Shown here piece by piece: positions 1 through 9,489 of a stretch of DNA of 64,000 nt; the first letter of the stretch is position 1, and the number at the start of each line of letters is the position of its first letter. The DNA lies in assembly GCA_023386815.1 (NCBI GenBank), contig JAEWIZ010000026.1, positions 1-64,000 of the forward strand, in the 5' to 3' direction. The DNA comes from Bacillota bacterium. Its GTDB lineage: Bacteria; Bacillota; Clostridia; Lachnospirales; Lachnospiraceae. The notes under the pieces are model-generated. The model worked only from the letters and a program-made list of their open reading frames with translations, did no database searches and was not told the DNA's origin. Made by a program: the position numbers and the translations under genes.

Positions 1-48
1 CCGGGACATAGCAACATAACTATAACATAGAATAAAGTTTGGCGAACT

Positions 49-120
49 AACTTCCAGAAAAGAGATTGCCAAAGTAACGTCAGCTTTTGATTGAGGGTGA
101 CTGGAAGTTACTTTGGCAAT
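49..120. repeat. overlapping inverted repeats upstream of flgM
   Basis: A 14-bp perfect inverted repeat (65-78 with 107-120) overlaps a second 9-bp one (49-57 with 101-109). Both left arms compete for the same right arm, so two alternative hairpins are possible. The right arm is followed by only a weak T run. It may be the terminator of a gene lying before the window, or a switchable leader. The stretch 1-160 holds no gene that I can see. Confidence 0.5.
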
Positions 121-161
121 TTAGAAAAATGAATTTTCTTTAATAAAATTTGAAATTACTA

Positions 162-188
162 TAATGATAATTCAAAAATATCCGATAA
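162..188 (+). promoter_or_regulatory. candidate sigma-D promoter of the flgM operon
   Basis: TAAT at 162-165, a 15-base spacer, then TCCGATAA at 181-188. This is close to the sigma-28/sigma-D consensus TAAA-N15/16-GCCGATAA. It lies about 90 bases before flgM, the expected place for autoregulation of the anti-sigma factor operon. Confidence 0.6.
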
Positions 189-280
189 ATAAAGTAGAAC
201 ATGTTGGAAACCTATGGGTTTCTAAAACATGATAAGAGGGTCGTTTAATGACTCTTTAGAATTAAAAGGTGGTGAGCAGG

Positions 281-550
281 ATGCGTATCGATGCATTTAA
301 CAAAATTAGCGAGATTTATACAGCCAGTTCTGTAAAGTCTACAACAAAAGCTAAAGAGGCTAACTTCAGTGATACACTTGAGATATCTGAAATGGGAAAG
401 GGATATCAAGTAGCGAAGCAAGCTGTTGCACGCACGCCAGACGTCAGAGAAGCAACAATTAATGACATTAAACAGCGCATGGAAGCGGGAACCTATCATG
501 TTAGTATCCAAGATGTAGCTGAAAAACTAGTTGATCAATACTTGGAATAA
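281..550 (+). CDS. flgM: FlgM, anti-sigma-D factor
   Basis: An 89-residue protein with the FlgM layout: a polar, probably disordered N-terminal half and a helical C-terminal half that would clamp the flagellar sigma factor. FlgM holds sigma-D inactive until the hook-basal body can export it. A GTG at 269 is in frame, but AGGTGG at 267-272 sits correctly for the ATG at 281, giving the N-terminus MRIDAFNKI, typical of the family. It is the first gene of a flgM-flgN-flgK-flgK-flgL run and follows a sigma-D-like promoter. Identity rests on the N-terminal pattern, size and neighbours. Confidence 0.85.
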   Translation: MRIDAFNKISEIYTASSVKSTTKAKEANFSDTLEISEMGKGYQVAKQAVARTPDVREATINDIKQRMEAGTYHVSIQDVAEKLVDQYLE

Positions 551-666
551 AGAATGGTGAAATCAATTCATTTGCTTAGGCAGATGAATTGATGGATCGA
601 TTCGTTATACCACCTAAGAACGGCCAAGTAGTGTGTCAAAACAAAACCTGAATAGAAAGAGGGTTA

Positions 667-1185
667 GTGGTGGCGAGTTTAATCGAAGAACTGATTGATG
701 TGCTTGAGCAGGAATATTTATTATACAAAGAATTGCTTCCGATTGCGGATATGAAGACCCAAATCATTGTTAAAAACGATTTGGATTCATTGCAGGAGAT
801 AACAAATAAAGAACAAAGCGCAATTGATCAAATCAGTATGTTAGAGCATAAAAGAGAATCGATTATGCTGAATATAAAAACGGTAATAAACAGGAAATCA
901 AAGGAATTTAGTCTGAAAGATTTAATCGGTCTATTAGACAAACAGCCTAAGGAGCAGAAAGCTCTATCTATTTTACATGATAATCTAAAGGTTACGGTAC
1001 AAAGATTAGTCACAATCAATAATCGTAATCAATCCTTAATTCAACAATCCCTCGAGATGATAGAATTCAATATGAATTTTATTCAAAGTACAAGGATGTC
1101 ACCGGGGAATAATACTTACACAAAACGTGCTTCCAGATATGATGCACAGATGCGGGGAACAGGGATGTTCGATGCAAAACAATAG
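667..1185 (+). CDS. flgN: FlgN-type chaperone for hook-associated proteins
   Basis: A 172-residue, almost wholly alpha-helical protein with heptad-like stretches, matching FlgN in size and position. FlgN binds FlgK and FlgL in the cytoplasm and delivers them to the flagellar export gate. The start is GTG; 667 and 670 are both possible, with an AGAAAGAGGG ribosome site just before. It lies 116 bases after flgM and 42 before flgK. The C-terminal tail is rich in Arg, Ser and Gly and may be flexible. Sequence conservation in this family is low, so the call leans on context. Confidence 0.8.
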   Translation: MVASLIEELIDVLEQEYLLYKELLPIADMKTQIIVKNDLDSLQEITNKEQSAIDQISMLEHKRESIMLNIKTVINRKSKEFSLKDLIGLLDKQPKEQKALSILHDNLKVTVQRLVTINNRNQSLIQQSLEMIEFNMNFIQSTRMSPGNNTYTKRASRYDAQMRGTGMFDAKQ

Positions 1186-1227
1186 AAAGTCAATTATTAA
1201 TTGACTTTGGTAAGGCAGGTGTAGTCC

Positions 1228-2955
1228 ATGAGTTCGATGAGTAGCTTATATGTAGGTGTATCCGGCCTGAATGTAAGTCAGGCAGCTTTGAATGTAACTT
1301 CACATAATCTGGCCAATGTGGATACTGCTGGCTATGTAAGGCAGCAGGTGGTACAAACGGACTTTCGGTATGTGAAATTAGGTGATTCCTATGTTTCAAC
1401 ATTACAGCAGGGTCTTGGCGCGAATTTTGCTGAAGTTAAGCAAGTGCGTGATTTCTTTCTTGATAAAGCCTATCGTCAGGAATTTGGTCGCCAGGCTTTT
1501 TACGATGCTCAATATGATGCTGTTAGTGAGGTGGAAAGTCTATTTGGTGAACTTGAAGGAGAAACTTTTCAAAATGTAATCGGTGATTTTTGGACTTCCT
1601 TACAGGAGCTTGCAAAAGAACCGGATAGTATCGTGACAAGGGCATCCTTTATTGAAACAGCAGTTACCTTTGTGGAGCGAGCAGACAATATTTCAAATCA
1701 ATTAAAGGATTATCAAATAAATTTAAATACCAAGATTAAAGATCAGGTAGATAGAATCAATGAAATTGGCGATGAAGTTAAAAAATTAAACCTAAAAATC
1801 AGGCAATATGAAAGCACAGGAGTTGAAAATGCCAATGATCTTAGGGATCAAAGGAATGTGTTATTGGATGAATTAGGTCAGATGGCCAAGATTACATATA
1901 AAGAAAACGCCAGTGGTATAGTGACCGTTAATCTGGAAGGCATCCCTTTTGTCACAGAAGATACGGCTTATCGCATGACAACCACCAAGATCAATGAAAG
2001 TTCAGAGATGATCAAGCCCATCTGGGAAGCGTATGGTGGTGTGGATGTCTTCAATCTTGATACTGCATACTCTTCAGAGAATAATACAGATATTGGGTCT
2101 CTTAAGGGGCTATTAGTATCAAGGGGCTCTAAGCAGGCGAATTATACGGATATACCGATACGTGAGAACTATGAATCAGATGCACGATATAATGCAGCTG
2201 TTATTGATTATAACAATACGATTAATTCCTCTGTCATAATGACGGTACAGGCGCAATTTGACCAATTGATCCACGGAATAGCGACCACGATTAACGATAT
2301 CTTATCTCCTAACAAGGAGGTTACGTTAACGGACGGTAGTAAGATAAAGATTCTTGACCAGGAGAATGCTCCAGTTGGTTTGGATGGCACGACGATGGGA
2401 GAAGCTCTCTTTAACCGTAAATCAATGCAACGCTATCATGAAGAAGATATTGATATTGTGAATGAAGATGGTACCCATGAGACGATAACGGCCATGGTAT
2501 ATAACGAAGAAGATGCTTCGGATAACTATTCCTTATTTACTCTTGGTGAAATTGAGATTAATCCGAACATATTAAAAAATTACTCCCATATCCCGTTATC
2601 AAACAATTCAGGAACCGGTGATTATGACATTAAAACCGCCCAGCAGCTCTTGACCTCCTGGCAGGAAGCTTTTGCGGCCTTGTCGCCGAATACCTTGACC
2701 AAAAATAATTTCTCGGATTATTACACTTCCTTTATTTCTGAACTTGCTAACCGTGGTGAGCAGTTTAATACAATTAGTACGAATCAGGCTTCTATGGTAC
2801 TAAGTATCAATAATCAGAGAATGGAAGTAACCGGTGTATCTTCGGATGAAGAATTAACGAACTTGATAAAATACCAGCATGCCTATAACGCTTCTGCTCG
2901 ATATGTGAATGTGGTTAGCCAGATGCTGGAGGACATTATTAATAAATTGGCTTAA
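1228..2955 (+). CDS. flgK: FlgK, flagellar hook-associated protein 1 (first copy)
   Basis: 575 residues. The N-terminus has the rod/hook-family signature (GLNVSQAALNVTSHNLANV) that forms the D0 coiled coil. The C-terminus carries the matching helix with ISTNQASMVLSINNQRMEV and YQHAYNASARY. FlgK forms the first hook-filament junction ring and is exported by the flagellar type III system without a cleaved signal. It is followed directly by a second, longer FlgK. The two copies share the terminal domains but differ in the middle. The ATG at 1228 has AAGGCAGG upstream. Confidence 0.93.
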   Translation: MSSMSSLYVGVSGLNVSQAALNVTSHNLANVDTAGYVRQQVVQTDFRYVKLGDSYVSTLQQGLGANFAEVKQVRDFFLDKAYRQEFGRQAFYDAQYDAVSEVESLFGELEGETFQNVIGDFWTSLQELAKEPDSIVTRASFIETAVTFVERADNISNQLKDYQINLNTKIKDQVDRINEIGDEVKKLNLKIRQYESTGVENANDLRDQRNVLLDELGQMAKITYKENASGIVTVNLEGIPFVTEDTAYRMTTTKINESSEMIKPIWEAYGGVDVFNLDTAYSSENNTDIGSLKGLLVSRGSKQANYTDIPIRENYESDARYNAAVIDYNNTINSSVIMTVQAQFDQLIHGIATTINDILSPNKEVTLTDGSKIKILDQENAPVGLDGTTMGEALFNRKSMQRYHEEDIDIVNEDGTHETITAMVYNEEDASDNYSLFTLGEIEINPNILKNYSHIPLSNNSGTGDYDIKTAQQLLTSWQEAFAALSPNTLTKNNFSDYYTSFISELANRGEQFNTISTNQASMVLSINNQRMEVTGVSSDEELTNLIKYQHAYNASARYVNVVSQMLEDIINKLA

Positions 2956-3035
2956 AAGATAGATGAAACGCCAGTGCGATAAAGATAAAAAGCTGCTTTG
3001 CAAATTAAAGTAAGCTTGAAAGGAATGGTGTTAGG

Positions 3036-4895
3036 ATGGCTTCGACATTTTTTGGATTAAACATTGGGCAATCAGGTCTCTATGCCTATCAAGCTGCGCT
3101 GGATACAACTTCACATAATATTACCAATGCAGAAACCGCGGGCTATTCCAGACAAGTCATGGGGCAAAAGGCGAGTAAGGCGATTCGGATGAATAGTACT
3201 TACGGTATGGCAGGAACAGGTGTAACAGTTACAGGGGTTGTCCAGCAGCGCGAGCTTTATTATGATGAAAAATTCTGGAGTAATAACAGTTTGTATGGGG
3301 AATATTCCGGTAAAGCCCACTACATGACGGAAATAGAGAATTATTTTAATGAGGTAAATGAAGACGGTTTTACGACTACCTATAATTCACTGTTTAATAG
3401 TCTGTCAGAGTTGCAGAAGAATCCTTCCAGCTCAACAGTGCGGACGCAGGTGATTAATTATGCAAAGAGTTTAACGGAGTTTTTTAATTCAGTATCCTCG
3501 AATTTAAAAGGGGTACAGGAAGAATGTAATTTTGAGATCCGTAACCAGATTGATCAAATTAATTCTGTATCACAGCAGGTAGCAGCTTTAACAAAGCAGA
3601 TTAATACACTGGAGATTCAAGGGGGTACAGCAAATGATCTCCGTGACCAGCGAGCCTTGTTAATTGATGAGCTTTCCCAGATTGCGAATATCAGTGTAGA
3701 AGAAAAGAAGGTAGGTTCAGTAGGTTCGGGAGTTACCAGCTACGTAGTCAAATTAGATGGAGTTACCTTAGTGGATGGAATCAATACAAATAAGCTGATT
3801 GTGTCTCCGAGAGAAGATAAATACAGCCAGAATGATATTGATGGTCTCTACGACATCTATTGGCAAAATGGACAAAAATTCGATGAAAGAAGCAATACCC
3901 TTGGCGGCTCACTACAAGCTTTACTTGAAGTACGTGATGGCAATAATATGGAAAATTTCTCGGGAACCGTTAGTGCAAATGCCGGAGATACCAGTCTTAT
4001 CATTGCGGATTCTAATATTAATGAAGTTGAGAAATTAAATATTCCGGAGACAGGAACCATTACTGTAGGGAATCGTAACTATGCTTACTCAGGCTTTGAG
4101 GTAACGAAGGATACGACAACTGGTAAGTTTATCTATACCTTCGAGTTAGAGGATCCGGTAATAGTGGATGTGGTGGAAGAAAAAGTATCGGTGGGAGAAA
4201 GTATTAATTATAAAGGGTTACCCTACTATCAAAATCAGTTGAATCAATTTGTTCGAACCTTTGCGCTGGCCTTTAATGAAATCCACCGGACAGGAGTTGA
4301 TTCCAATGGGGCTGCCGGTACAGATCTATTCAATGCAACCAATAAAATAAACGGCAGAAATTATACCTTTGGTCCACTGGTTGGTTCCGATGATGAGGAA
4401 TACTACGATTATAATACATTTAATTCCCAAACGGGTGGCTACTATGAGGAAATTCCTGATAATCAGCCCCTGTATGGATCCTACTATTTTGTAACAGCAG
4501 AGAATTTTACGGTCAGTGAAAGCTTTTTCAATAATCCTGGCTTATTGGCTGCATCTTCAGATATTATAAACGGTGCAGAAAATAATGATATCGTAGATAA
4601 ACTGATCGCTTTAAAGGATAATAAAACAGCCTTTGAACAAGGAACACCGGAAGCTTTCTTTCAAACTATGGTAGCTGAAATAGGTATTGACTCAGCTAAG
4701 GCAAGTACCATATCCCAGAGTCAATCGAATATTCTGGCAACAATAACAAACCAGAGATTATCTGTCTCCGGTGTGGATGTAGATGAAGAAGCAATGAATC
4801 TGATCAGGTATCAGAACGCTTATAATCTTTCAGCAAAGGTTATTACCGTGATGAATGAAATATACAATAAATTAATTAATGAGATGGGTGTATAG
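3036..4895 (+). CDS. flgK: FlgK paralogue, hook-associated protein 1 (second copy)
   Basis: 619 residues with the same terminal D0/D1 signatures as the preceding gene: ALDTTSHNITNAETAGYSR near the N-terminus, and NQRLSVSGVDVDEEAMNLI with YQNAYNLSAK at the C-terminus. The middle (about residues 300-480) is longer and rich in Asp, Asn, Tyr and Gly, as expected of surface-exposed insertions. It may be the main FlgK or a specialised junction protein; sequence alone does not decide. The gene starts 80 bases after the first copy, behind AAAGGAATGG. FlgL follows 20 bases downstream, so all three junction proteins are co-transcribed. Confidence 0.9.
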   Translation: MASTFFGLNIGQSGLYAYQAALDTTSHNITNAETAGYSRQVMGQKASKAIRMNSTYGMAGTGVTVTGVVQQRELYYDEKFWSNNSLYGEYSGKAHYMTEIENYFNEVNEDGFTTTYNSLFNSLSELQKNPSSSTVRTQVINYAKSLTEFFNSVSSNLKGVQEECNFEIRNQIDQINSVSQQVAALTKQINTLEIQGGTANDLRDQRALLIDELSQIANISVEEKKVGSVGSGVTSYVVKLDGVTLVDGINTNKLIVSPREDKYSQNDIDGLYDIYWQNGQKFDERSNTLGGSLQALLEVRDGNNMENFSGTVSANAGDTSLIIADSNINEVEKLNIPETGTITVGNRNYAYSGFEVTKDTTTGKFIYTFELEDPVIVDVVEEKVSVGESINYKGLPYYQNQLNQFVRTFALAFNEIHRTGVDSNGAAGTDLFNATNKINGRNYTFGPLVGSDDEEYYDYNTFNSQTGGYYEEIPDNQPLYGSYYFVTAENFTVSESFFNNPGLLAASSDIINGAENNDIVDKLIALKDNKTAFEQGTPEAFFQTMVAEIGIDSAKASTISQSQSNILATITNQRLSVSGVDVDEEAMNLIRYQNAYNLSAKVITVMNEIYNKLINEMGV

Positions 4896-4915
4896 ACAGG
4901 GTAAGGAGGTAATGT

Positions 4916-6403
4916 ATGAGAATAACAAATAAGATGATGACAAACAATATGTTGGGGAATATTAATAAGAATAAGGTTAACATGACGAATCTGGAACAGC
5001 AATATTCAACCGGCAAGAAGATACAAAAGCCCTCCGATGACCCGATCATTACTGTTCGTGCCTTAAAACTTCGTACCAATTTATCAGAGCTGGAACAGTA
5101 TTTTGAGAAAAATATACCGGATGCGAAATCCTGGATGGATGTTACAGAGAGTGCATTAACTACGGTTAATAATATTCTAAGTAAGGTTAACACCTATTGT
5201 GTCCAGGGCAGCTCCGACACTTTAACCGCATCAGACCGGTCTTCTATTTCTGAGAATCTGAAGCAATTAAAGGATCAGATTTACCAGGAGGGGAATACAA
5301 ATTACGCTGGAAGATATGTGTTTACAGGATATAAAACTGACAGCTCTCTGTCCTTTACGGAGAAAATGGATAACCTGACCTACAATATCACAGAAAATAT
5401 TAATGTGAAGGATATTCAAATAGCGAATAAGGTTGTAGGAAGTTATGAGCTATCTGATTTTGGATCGAGCACCTTTGATCAGTCGCCGACTATGAATGAG
5501 ATATATAGGATACAATTAGCCTATGATGATCTGAGTACAACACCTCCGGGGGAGATATCACTTTATAAGAAAAATGCTGCGGGAGAATTGGAGTTACAGT
5601 CAACCTTTAACTCTATTGATGGGGTTTCTGTAAATGACCCTGATGCCTATAATCCTGCGGATGGAAGAGCGCATTATATAGCGGAAACAGGGGAGATTAT
5701 CTTAAGTGAAACAGCTTATGACGCATTTCGTCTAGCTGATTCGATGAAAGTCACCTATACAAAGACGGGTTTTGAAAGCGGCGATTTAAAACCGGAGCAT
5801 TACTTTGACTGTACTAAGACTGATAGCAATAAACCAGAGCAGGGAGAAATTAAGTATACAAAAGAATCCCAGTCGATCGAATATGAAGTAAACTATAATC
5901 AGAAATTGAAAGTTAATACCGAAGGATCCGATGCGATTACTCATAGTATTGGGCGCAGGATAGATGATATAATAGCTGCAGTGGATGGTGTCATCAACAC
6001 GGAAGCTAAGATTGAAGAGGTTAAAAAACGGTTAGAGGATACCTCCATATCGGAGACTGACAAAGAAACGTATAACAAGATGCTGGATCAGTTAAATACC
6101 GAGCTTACGCTGAAGAAAGAAGTGATGCAGAAAGCATTTTCCGATGGAATTACTGCCTCCTCTAAGGAACAGGACAAGGTGAATACTGCAGTAGCTGATT
6201 TAGGAAGCCGCTATGTTCGATTGGAATTGACGGAAAATAGATTGTCAAACCAGAAGGTGGATTTTGAAGATCTATTATCTCAGAATGAGGATGTAGATAT
6301 CGCGGAAACAATTGTTAAGTATAGTGCAGCGGAGGTTATTTATAATGCATCGCTAGCTGCGGCAGGTAAGGTTGTGAAAAATACGTTGTTGGATTTTCTG
6401 TAG
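4916..6403 (+). CDS. flgL: FlgL, flagellar hook-associated protein 3
   Basis: 495 residues. The flagellin-like N-terminal helix MRITNKMMTNNML, the QYSTGKKIQKPSDDP motif and the C-terminal segment ETIVKYSAAEVIYNASLAAAGK identify the junction protein between FlgK and the filament. Most FlgL proteins are about 300 residues. This one has a long central insertion (about residues 170-400, including a charged helical region), probably exposed domains. The ATG follows AAGGAGG. It ends the first flagellar sub-operon; fliW starts 67 bases later. Confidence 0.92.
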   Translation: MRITNKMMTNNMLGNINKNKVNMTNLEQQYSTGKKIQKPSDDPIITVRALKLRTNLSELEQYFEKNIPDAKSWMDVTESALTTVNNILSKVNTYCVQGSSDTLTASDRSSISENLKQLKDQIYQEGNTNYAGRYVFTGYKTDSSLSFTEKMDNLTYNITENINVKDIQIANKVVGSYELSDFGSSTFDQSPTMNEIYRIQLAYDDLSTTPPGEISLYKKNAAGELELQSTFNSIDGVSVNDPDAYNPADGRAHYIAETGEIILSETAYDAFRLADSMKVTYTKTGFESGDLKPEHYFDCTKTDSNKPEQGEIKYTKESQSIEYEVNYNQKLKVNTEGSDAITHSIGRRIDDIIAAVDGVINTEAKIEEVKKRLEDTSISETDKETYNKMLDQLNTELTLKKEVMQKAFSDGITASSKEQDKVNTAVADLGSRYVRLELTENRLSNQKVDFEDLLSQNEDVDIAETIVKYSAAEVIYNASLAAAGKVVKNTLLDFL

Positions 6404-6470
6404 AATGTATGTCATATTTGTGGACTAGTATTAATCCTACAATTTTGTGCGAGAAGGGAAGGGGATAACT

Positions 6471-6938
6471 ATGTTAGTTAAAACGAGGCATTTTGGTGAA
6501 ATTGAGTTAGATGAAGATAAAATAATATATTTTGAAAATGGTATTTTAGGTTTTGAAGATTTCACGAAGTATACAATTCTATTTGATAATGATGAAGAGG
6601 AGCGTCCAGAGATATCCTGGCTTCAGAGTTTGGATGAACCTACGCTGGCTATTCCCGTGGCTAGTCCATTTTTAGTAAAACAGGATTACAATCCTGAGGT
6701 CGATGACGAGCTCCTAAAACCCCTTGGTGATGTAACAGACGAGAATGTTGTAGTTTTGGTCTCGGTAACGGTACCATCTGATATTGAGAAAATAACGGCT
6801 AATCTAAAAGCGCCCTTCATTATTAACTCTGATTCTAGAAAAGGAGCTCAGATTATAGTAGAGAATGCGGATTATGAAGTAAAATATTCTTTTTATAAGC
6901 AGTTAAAGGCTTATAAAGTAGCGAAGGAGGGTAAATAA
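6471..6938 (+). CDS. fliW: FliW, flagellar assembly factor and CsrA antagonist
   Basis: 155 residues with the FliW pattern: KTRHFGEIELDEDKII, then FENGILGFEDF and SWLQSLDEPTLAIPV. FliW binds free flagellin or CsrA. When flagellin is exported, FliW is freed, sequesters CsrA and relieves repression of flagellin translation (established in Bacillus subtilis). An in-frame GTG lies at 6447, but the AAGGGGATAACT site fits ATG 6471. csrA begins one base after the stop codon, so the antagonist and its target are translationally coupled. Confidence 0.95.
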   Translation: MLVKTRHFGEIELDEDKIIYFENGILGFEDFTKYTILFDNDEEERPEISWLQSLDEPTLAIPVASPFLVKQDYNPEVDDELLKPLGDVTDENVVVLVSVTVPSDIEKITANLKAPFIINSDSRKGAQIIVENADYEVKYSFYKQLKAYKVAKEGK

Positions 6939-6939
6939 T

Positions 6940-7161
6940 ATGCTAGCCCTTTCAAGAAGAATTAATGAATCAATTATTGTAGGTAATGATATTGAGGTGA
7001 CGATCCTAGAAGTTAAGGGAGATCAGGTTAAGGTTGGGATTAGTGCACCGAAATCGGTTCCTATTTACCGGAAGGAAATTTATCTTCAGATAAAAGAGTC
7101 AAACAAGGAAGCTGCAGAGACGACAGCAACTGATGAGACTCTAAAGAAGCTGTTTGAATGA
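6940..7161 (+). CDS. csrA: CsrA, RNA-binding translational regulator
   Basis: 73 residues beginning MLALSRRINESIIVG, with the GDQVKVGISAPKSVPIYRKEIY core. The N-terminal Leu4/Arg6 and the core Arg of the YRKE motif form the GGA-binding surface. In Gram-positive flagellates CsrA represses flagellin translation by covering the leader. The flagellin leader in this window has suitable sites (10,517-10,633). The AAGGAGG site lies inside the end of fliW, nine bases before the ATG. A terminator-like hairpin follows at 7184-7234. Confidence 0.95.
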   Translation: MLALSRRINESIIVGNDIEVTILEVKGDQVKVGISAPKSVPIYRKEIYLQIKESNKEAAETTATDETLKKLFE

Positions 7162-7183
7162 ATCAAGAGTCCTGTTTGAGGTC

Positions 7184-7234
7184 TGCTATTAGAGAGTGTT
7201 AATATACAGTTCTCTTTAGCAGCCTTCTTTTTTG
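7184..7234 (+). terminator. Rho-independent terminator after csrA
   Basis: CTGCTA...AGAG (7184-7194) pairs with CTCT.TAGCAG (7212-7222) around an AT-rich loop, followed by a T-rich run. It separates the flgM-csrA operon from flaG-fliD, which has its own promoter immediately downstream. Confidence 0.6.
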
Positions 7235-7243
7235 TGAAGGCTA

Positions 7244-7271
7244 TAAACCTTTTACAAGAGTAAGCCGATAT
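7244..7271 (+). promoter_or_regulatory. sigma-D promoter of flaG-fliD
   Basis: TAAA at 7244-7247, 16-base spacer, GCCGATAT at 7264-7271: nearly the full sigma-28/sigma-D consensus. Transcription would begin near 7278, about 90 bases before flaG. Confidence 0.85.
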
Positions 7272-7365
7272 AAGAGATAGATGTTAATGCAAAATATTAG
7301 TGCAGTCAAGGATGGCAAGAGGCATTAGTTTACTTATTAAATCTAACACACGGAGGTGTATATTT

Positions 7366-7806
7366 ATGGCATTAGAAGTAATATCAAACGCAGTTTATCA
7401 TGGCGCAGCAAAAACTCCTGAAAAGCTGAAGGCAGAAACTACAGCCGTAAAATCGAATTCAGTTACAATTAATATTGAAGACGTACCAAGTGCTTTCTCG
7501 GTCGCAGGTGCAAGTGGAACGAGTAGAGAAAAGTACGAATATAACAATGACCGTGGAAATGTGCAAAAGGATGCACAGGTGTCTGAGCAACAGATTAAGG
7601 ATGCAGTATCGCAGGTAAATAGTAAATTAAAAATGCATCGGACAAGATGTGAATTTTCATATCATGAGGAAACAAAACGGGTTTCTATAAAAGTGTTTGA
7701 TAAAGAGACGGATGAGGTAATTCGTGAAATTCCACCGGAACAGACCCTTGAGATGGTACAAAAGGCCTGGGAACTGGCTGGTTTTCTTGTGGATGAAAAG
7801 AGATAA
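7366..7806 (+). CDS. flaG: FlaG family protein
   Basis: 146 residues. The C-terminal half (KMHRTRCEFSYHEETKRVSI, VFDKETDEVIREIPPEQTL) is the FlaG domain; the N-terminal half is low-complexity and probably disordered. FlaG proteins affect filament length and usually sit beside fliD. The frame is open from 7300, but CGGAGGTG lies correctly for ATG 7366. fliD begins 12 bases after the stop behind AAGGAGG, so the two genes form one transcript from the sigma-D promoter at 7244. Confidence 0.9.
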   Translation: MALEVISNAVYHGAAKTPEKLKAETTAVKSNSVTINIEDVPSAFSVAGASGTSREKYEYNNDRGNVQKDAQVSEQQIKDAVSQVNSKLKMHRTRCEFSYHEETKRVSIKVFDKETDEVIREIPPEQTLEMVQKAWELAGFLVDEKR

Positions 7807-7818
7807 GGAGGTGGCTTT

Positions 7819-9378
7819 ATGCCAGTAAGAATGACAGGATTAGTTTCGAATATGGATACGGAAAGTATCATTAAGTCCCTGATGTCGGTGCAAAGAACAA
7901 AACAAACTAAGATTGAAAATAAAATAACCAAGTTGGAGTGGAAGCAGGAGGTATGGAAGAGCCTAAATACTAAGGCATATTCCTTTTATACGGATGCACT
8001 CTCAAAATTCAGGTTGCAGAGCAGCTTTGCAACTAAAAAGGTATCCTCCTCGGATGAGTCAGTAGCGACTGTAATAGCTTCCAATACTGCTGCTGAAGGC
8101 ACCCATAGCCTGAAAGTAAGTCAGTTGGCGAGTTCACAGTTTGTTACTAGTGGAGAACTTAAGAATGACGATAATTCTTTGGCTGTATCCACCAGTACAA
8201 AGCTGGTAGATTTAGGTATGTCAACAGGTAGTACCATTACAGTAAAGCTTGGAGATGATGCTACGGGAAGAACCTTGGAGGTAAAAGAGGAAACTACTAT
8301 AACGGATTTTTTGTCTACGTTAAAAGAAGCTGGACTAAGTGCATCCTATGATACGGCACAAAATCGTTTTTTTATAAGCTCAAAACAGAGCGGCGTTGAC
8401 AATGCATTTACCTTGACTACCACTGACACGAACAAGCTGGCTGGACTTAAGCTAAGTGAGATTACAAAGGACACGACCTCGTCTGATGGAACGATGGTAT
8501 ATGATTCTGCACTGATGAATCTGACTCAAGCTAAAAATTCGAAATATAATTATAATGGTGTTGAGTTTACAAGCTCGTCAAATAATATCTCGATAAATGG
8601 GTTGTCGATTACTTTAAAAGGACTTACAGATGGAGCCAATACAACAGATAACTCGAATGATGATGTACCAATCAGCCTAAGTGTAACTAATGATACCCAG
8701 GCTGTTTATGATATGGTCAAATCTTTTATTACTACGTATAATTCCTTACTGAAGGAGATGAATACATATTATTATTCGGAATCTGCATCCAGCTTTAATC
8801 CTTTAACAGATGATGAGAAAGAGTCAATGAGTGACGATGAGATTGAAAAGTGGGAAACAAAAATTAAAGATTCATTGCTAAGAAGAGATAGTACATTGGG
8901 TACCCTTATAACTGCAATGAGGTCAAATCTAAACAGTAACGTTACAGTTGGTGGTAAGTCATATTCCTTGGCTTCTTACGGTATTGCAACTTCAATGGAT
9001 TATACAGAAAAGGGGTTGCTTCATATTGATGGTAATAAGGATGATAGTACTACATCGAGTAAAACAGATAAGTTGTTAGCTGCTCTGAAGGAAGACCCGG
9101 ACACGGTTGCAACAGTATTGACGCAGCTAGCTGGAAACTTATATAAACAGCTTGGTGAGAACATGGGTGGAACCAAGCTTAGAAGTGCATTGACATTTTA
9201 TAATGATAAAGAGATGAAAAATACTCTGACAGATTATAACGAGGAACTGGACAAAATGGAAGATAAGCTTCAGGATATGGAAGACCGGTATTATGCTCAG
9301 TTTTCAGCAATGGAAACTGCATTGGCAAAGATGAATTCCCAGAGTTCGTCATTAGCATCAATGCTGGGAAACAAGTAG
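7819..9378 (+). CDS. fliD: FliD, filament cap protein
   Basis: 519 residues with FliD_N at the start (RMTGLVSNMDTESIIKSLM), a flagellin-IN-like stretch near residue 190, and a FliD_C domain ending in a helical coil (ELDKMEDKLQDMEDRYYAQF, ALAKMNSQSSSLASML). FliD caps the growing filament and folds exported flagellin. No signal peptide is seen, as expected for type III export. The start has AAGGAGG seven bases upstream. fliS follows after a gap of 111 bases. Confidence 0.95.
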   Translation: MPVRMTGLVSNMDTESIIKSLMSVQRTKQTKIENKITKLEWKQEVWKSLNTKAYSFYTDALSKFRLQSSFATKKVSSSDESVATVIASNTAAEGTHSLKVSQLASSQFVTSGELKNDDNSLAVSTSTKLVDLGMSTGSTITVKLGDDATGRTLEVKEETTITDFLSTLKEAGLSASYDTAQNRFFISSKQSGVDNAFTLTTTDTNKLAGLKLSEITKDTTSSDGTMVYDSALMNLTQAKNSKYNYNGVEFTSSSNNISINGLSITLKGLTDGANTTDNSNDDVPISLSVTNDTQAVYDMVKSFITTYNSLLKEMNTYYYSESASSFNPLTDDEKESMSDDEIEKWETKIKDSLLRRDSTLGTLITAMRSNLNSNVTVGGKSYSLASYGIATSMDYTEKGLLHIDGNKDDSTTSSKTDKLLAALKEDPDTVATVLTQLAGNLYKQLGENMGGTKLRSALTFYNDKEMKNTLTDYNEELDKMEDKLQDMEDRYYAQFSAMETALAKMNSQSSSLASMLGNK

Positions 9379-9409
9379 AAAAAATATATTGGTTTAAATG
9401 GTGAAACTA

Positions 9410-9423
9410 AGTAAACGTTTACT
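9410..9423. promoter_or_regulatory. 14-bp perfect palindrome upstream of fliS
   Basis: AGTAAACGTTTACT is perfectly self-complementary and lies between fliD and fliS. A second pairing (ATATCT/AGATAT) follows at about 9425-9442. It could be a dimer-protein operator or a small RNA hairpin. No T run follows, so it is a poor terminator. Confidence 0.35.
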
Positions 9424-9489
9424 GAATATCTGCACATAGATATTTGCAGAATGTTATGCTAGTTACAATGATATGGAGGGTTTTATATT

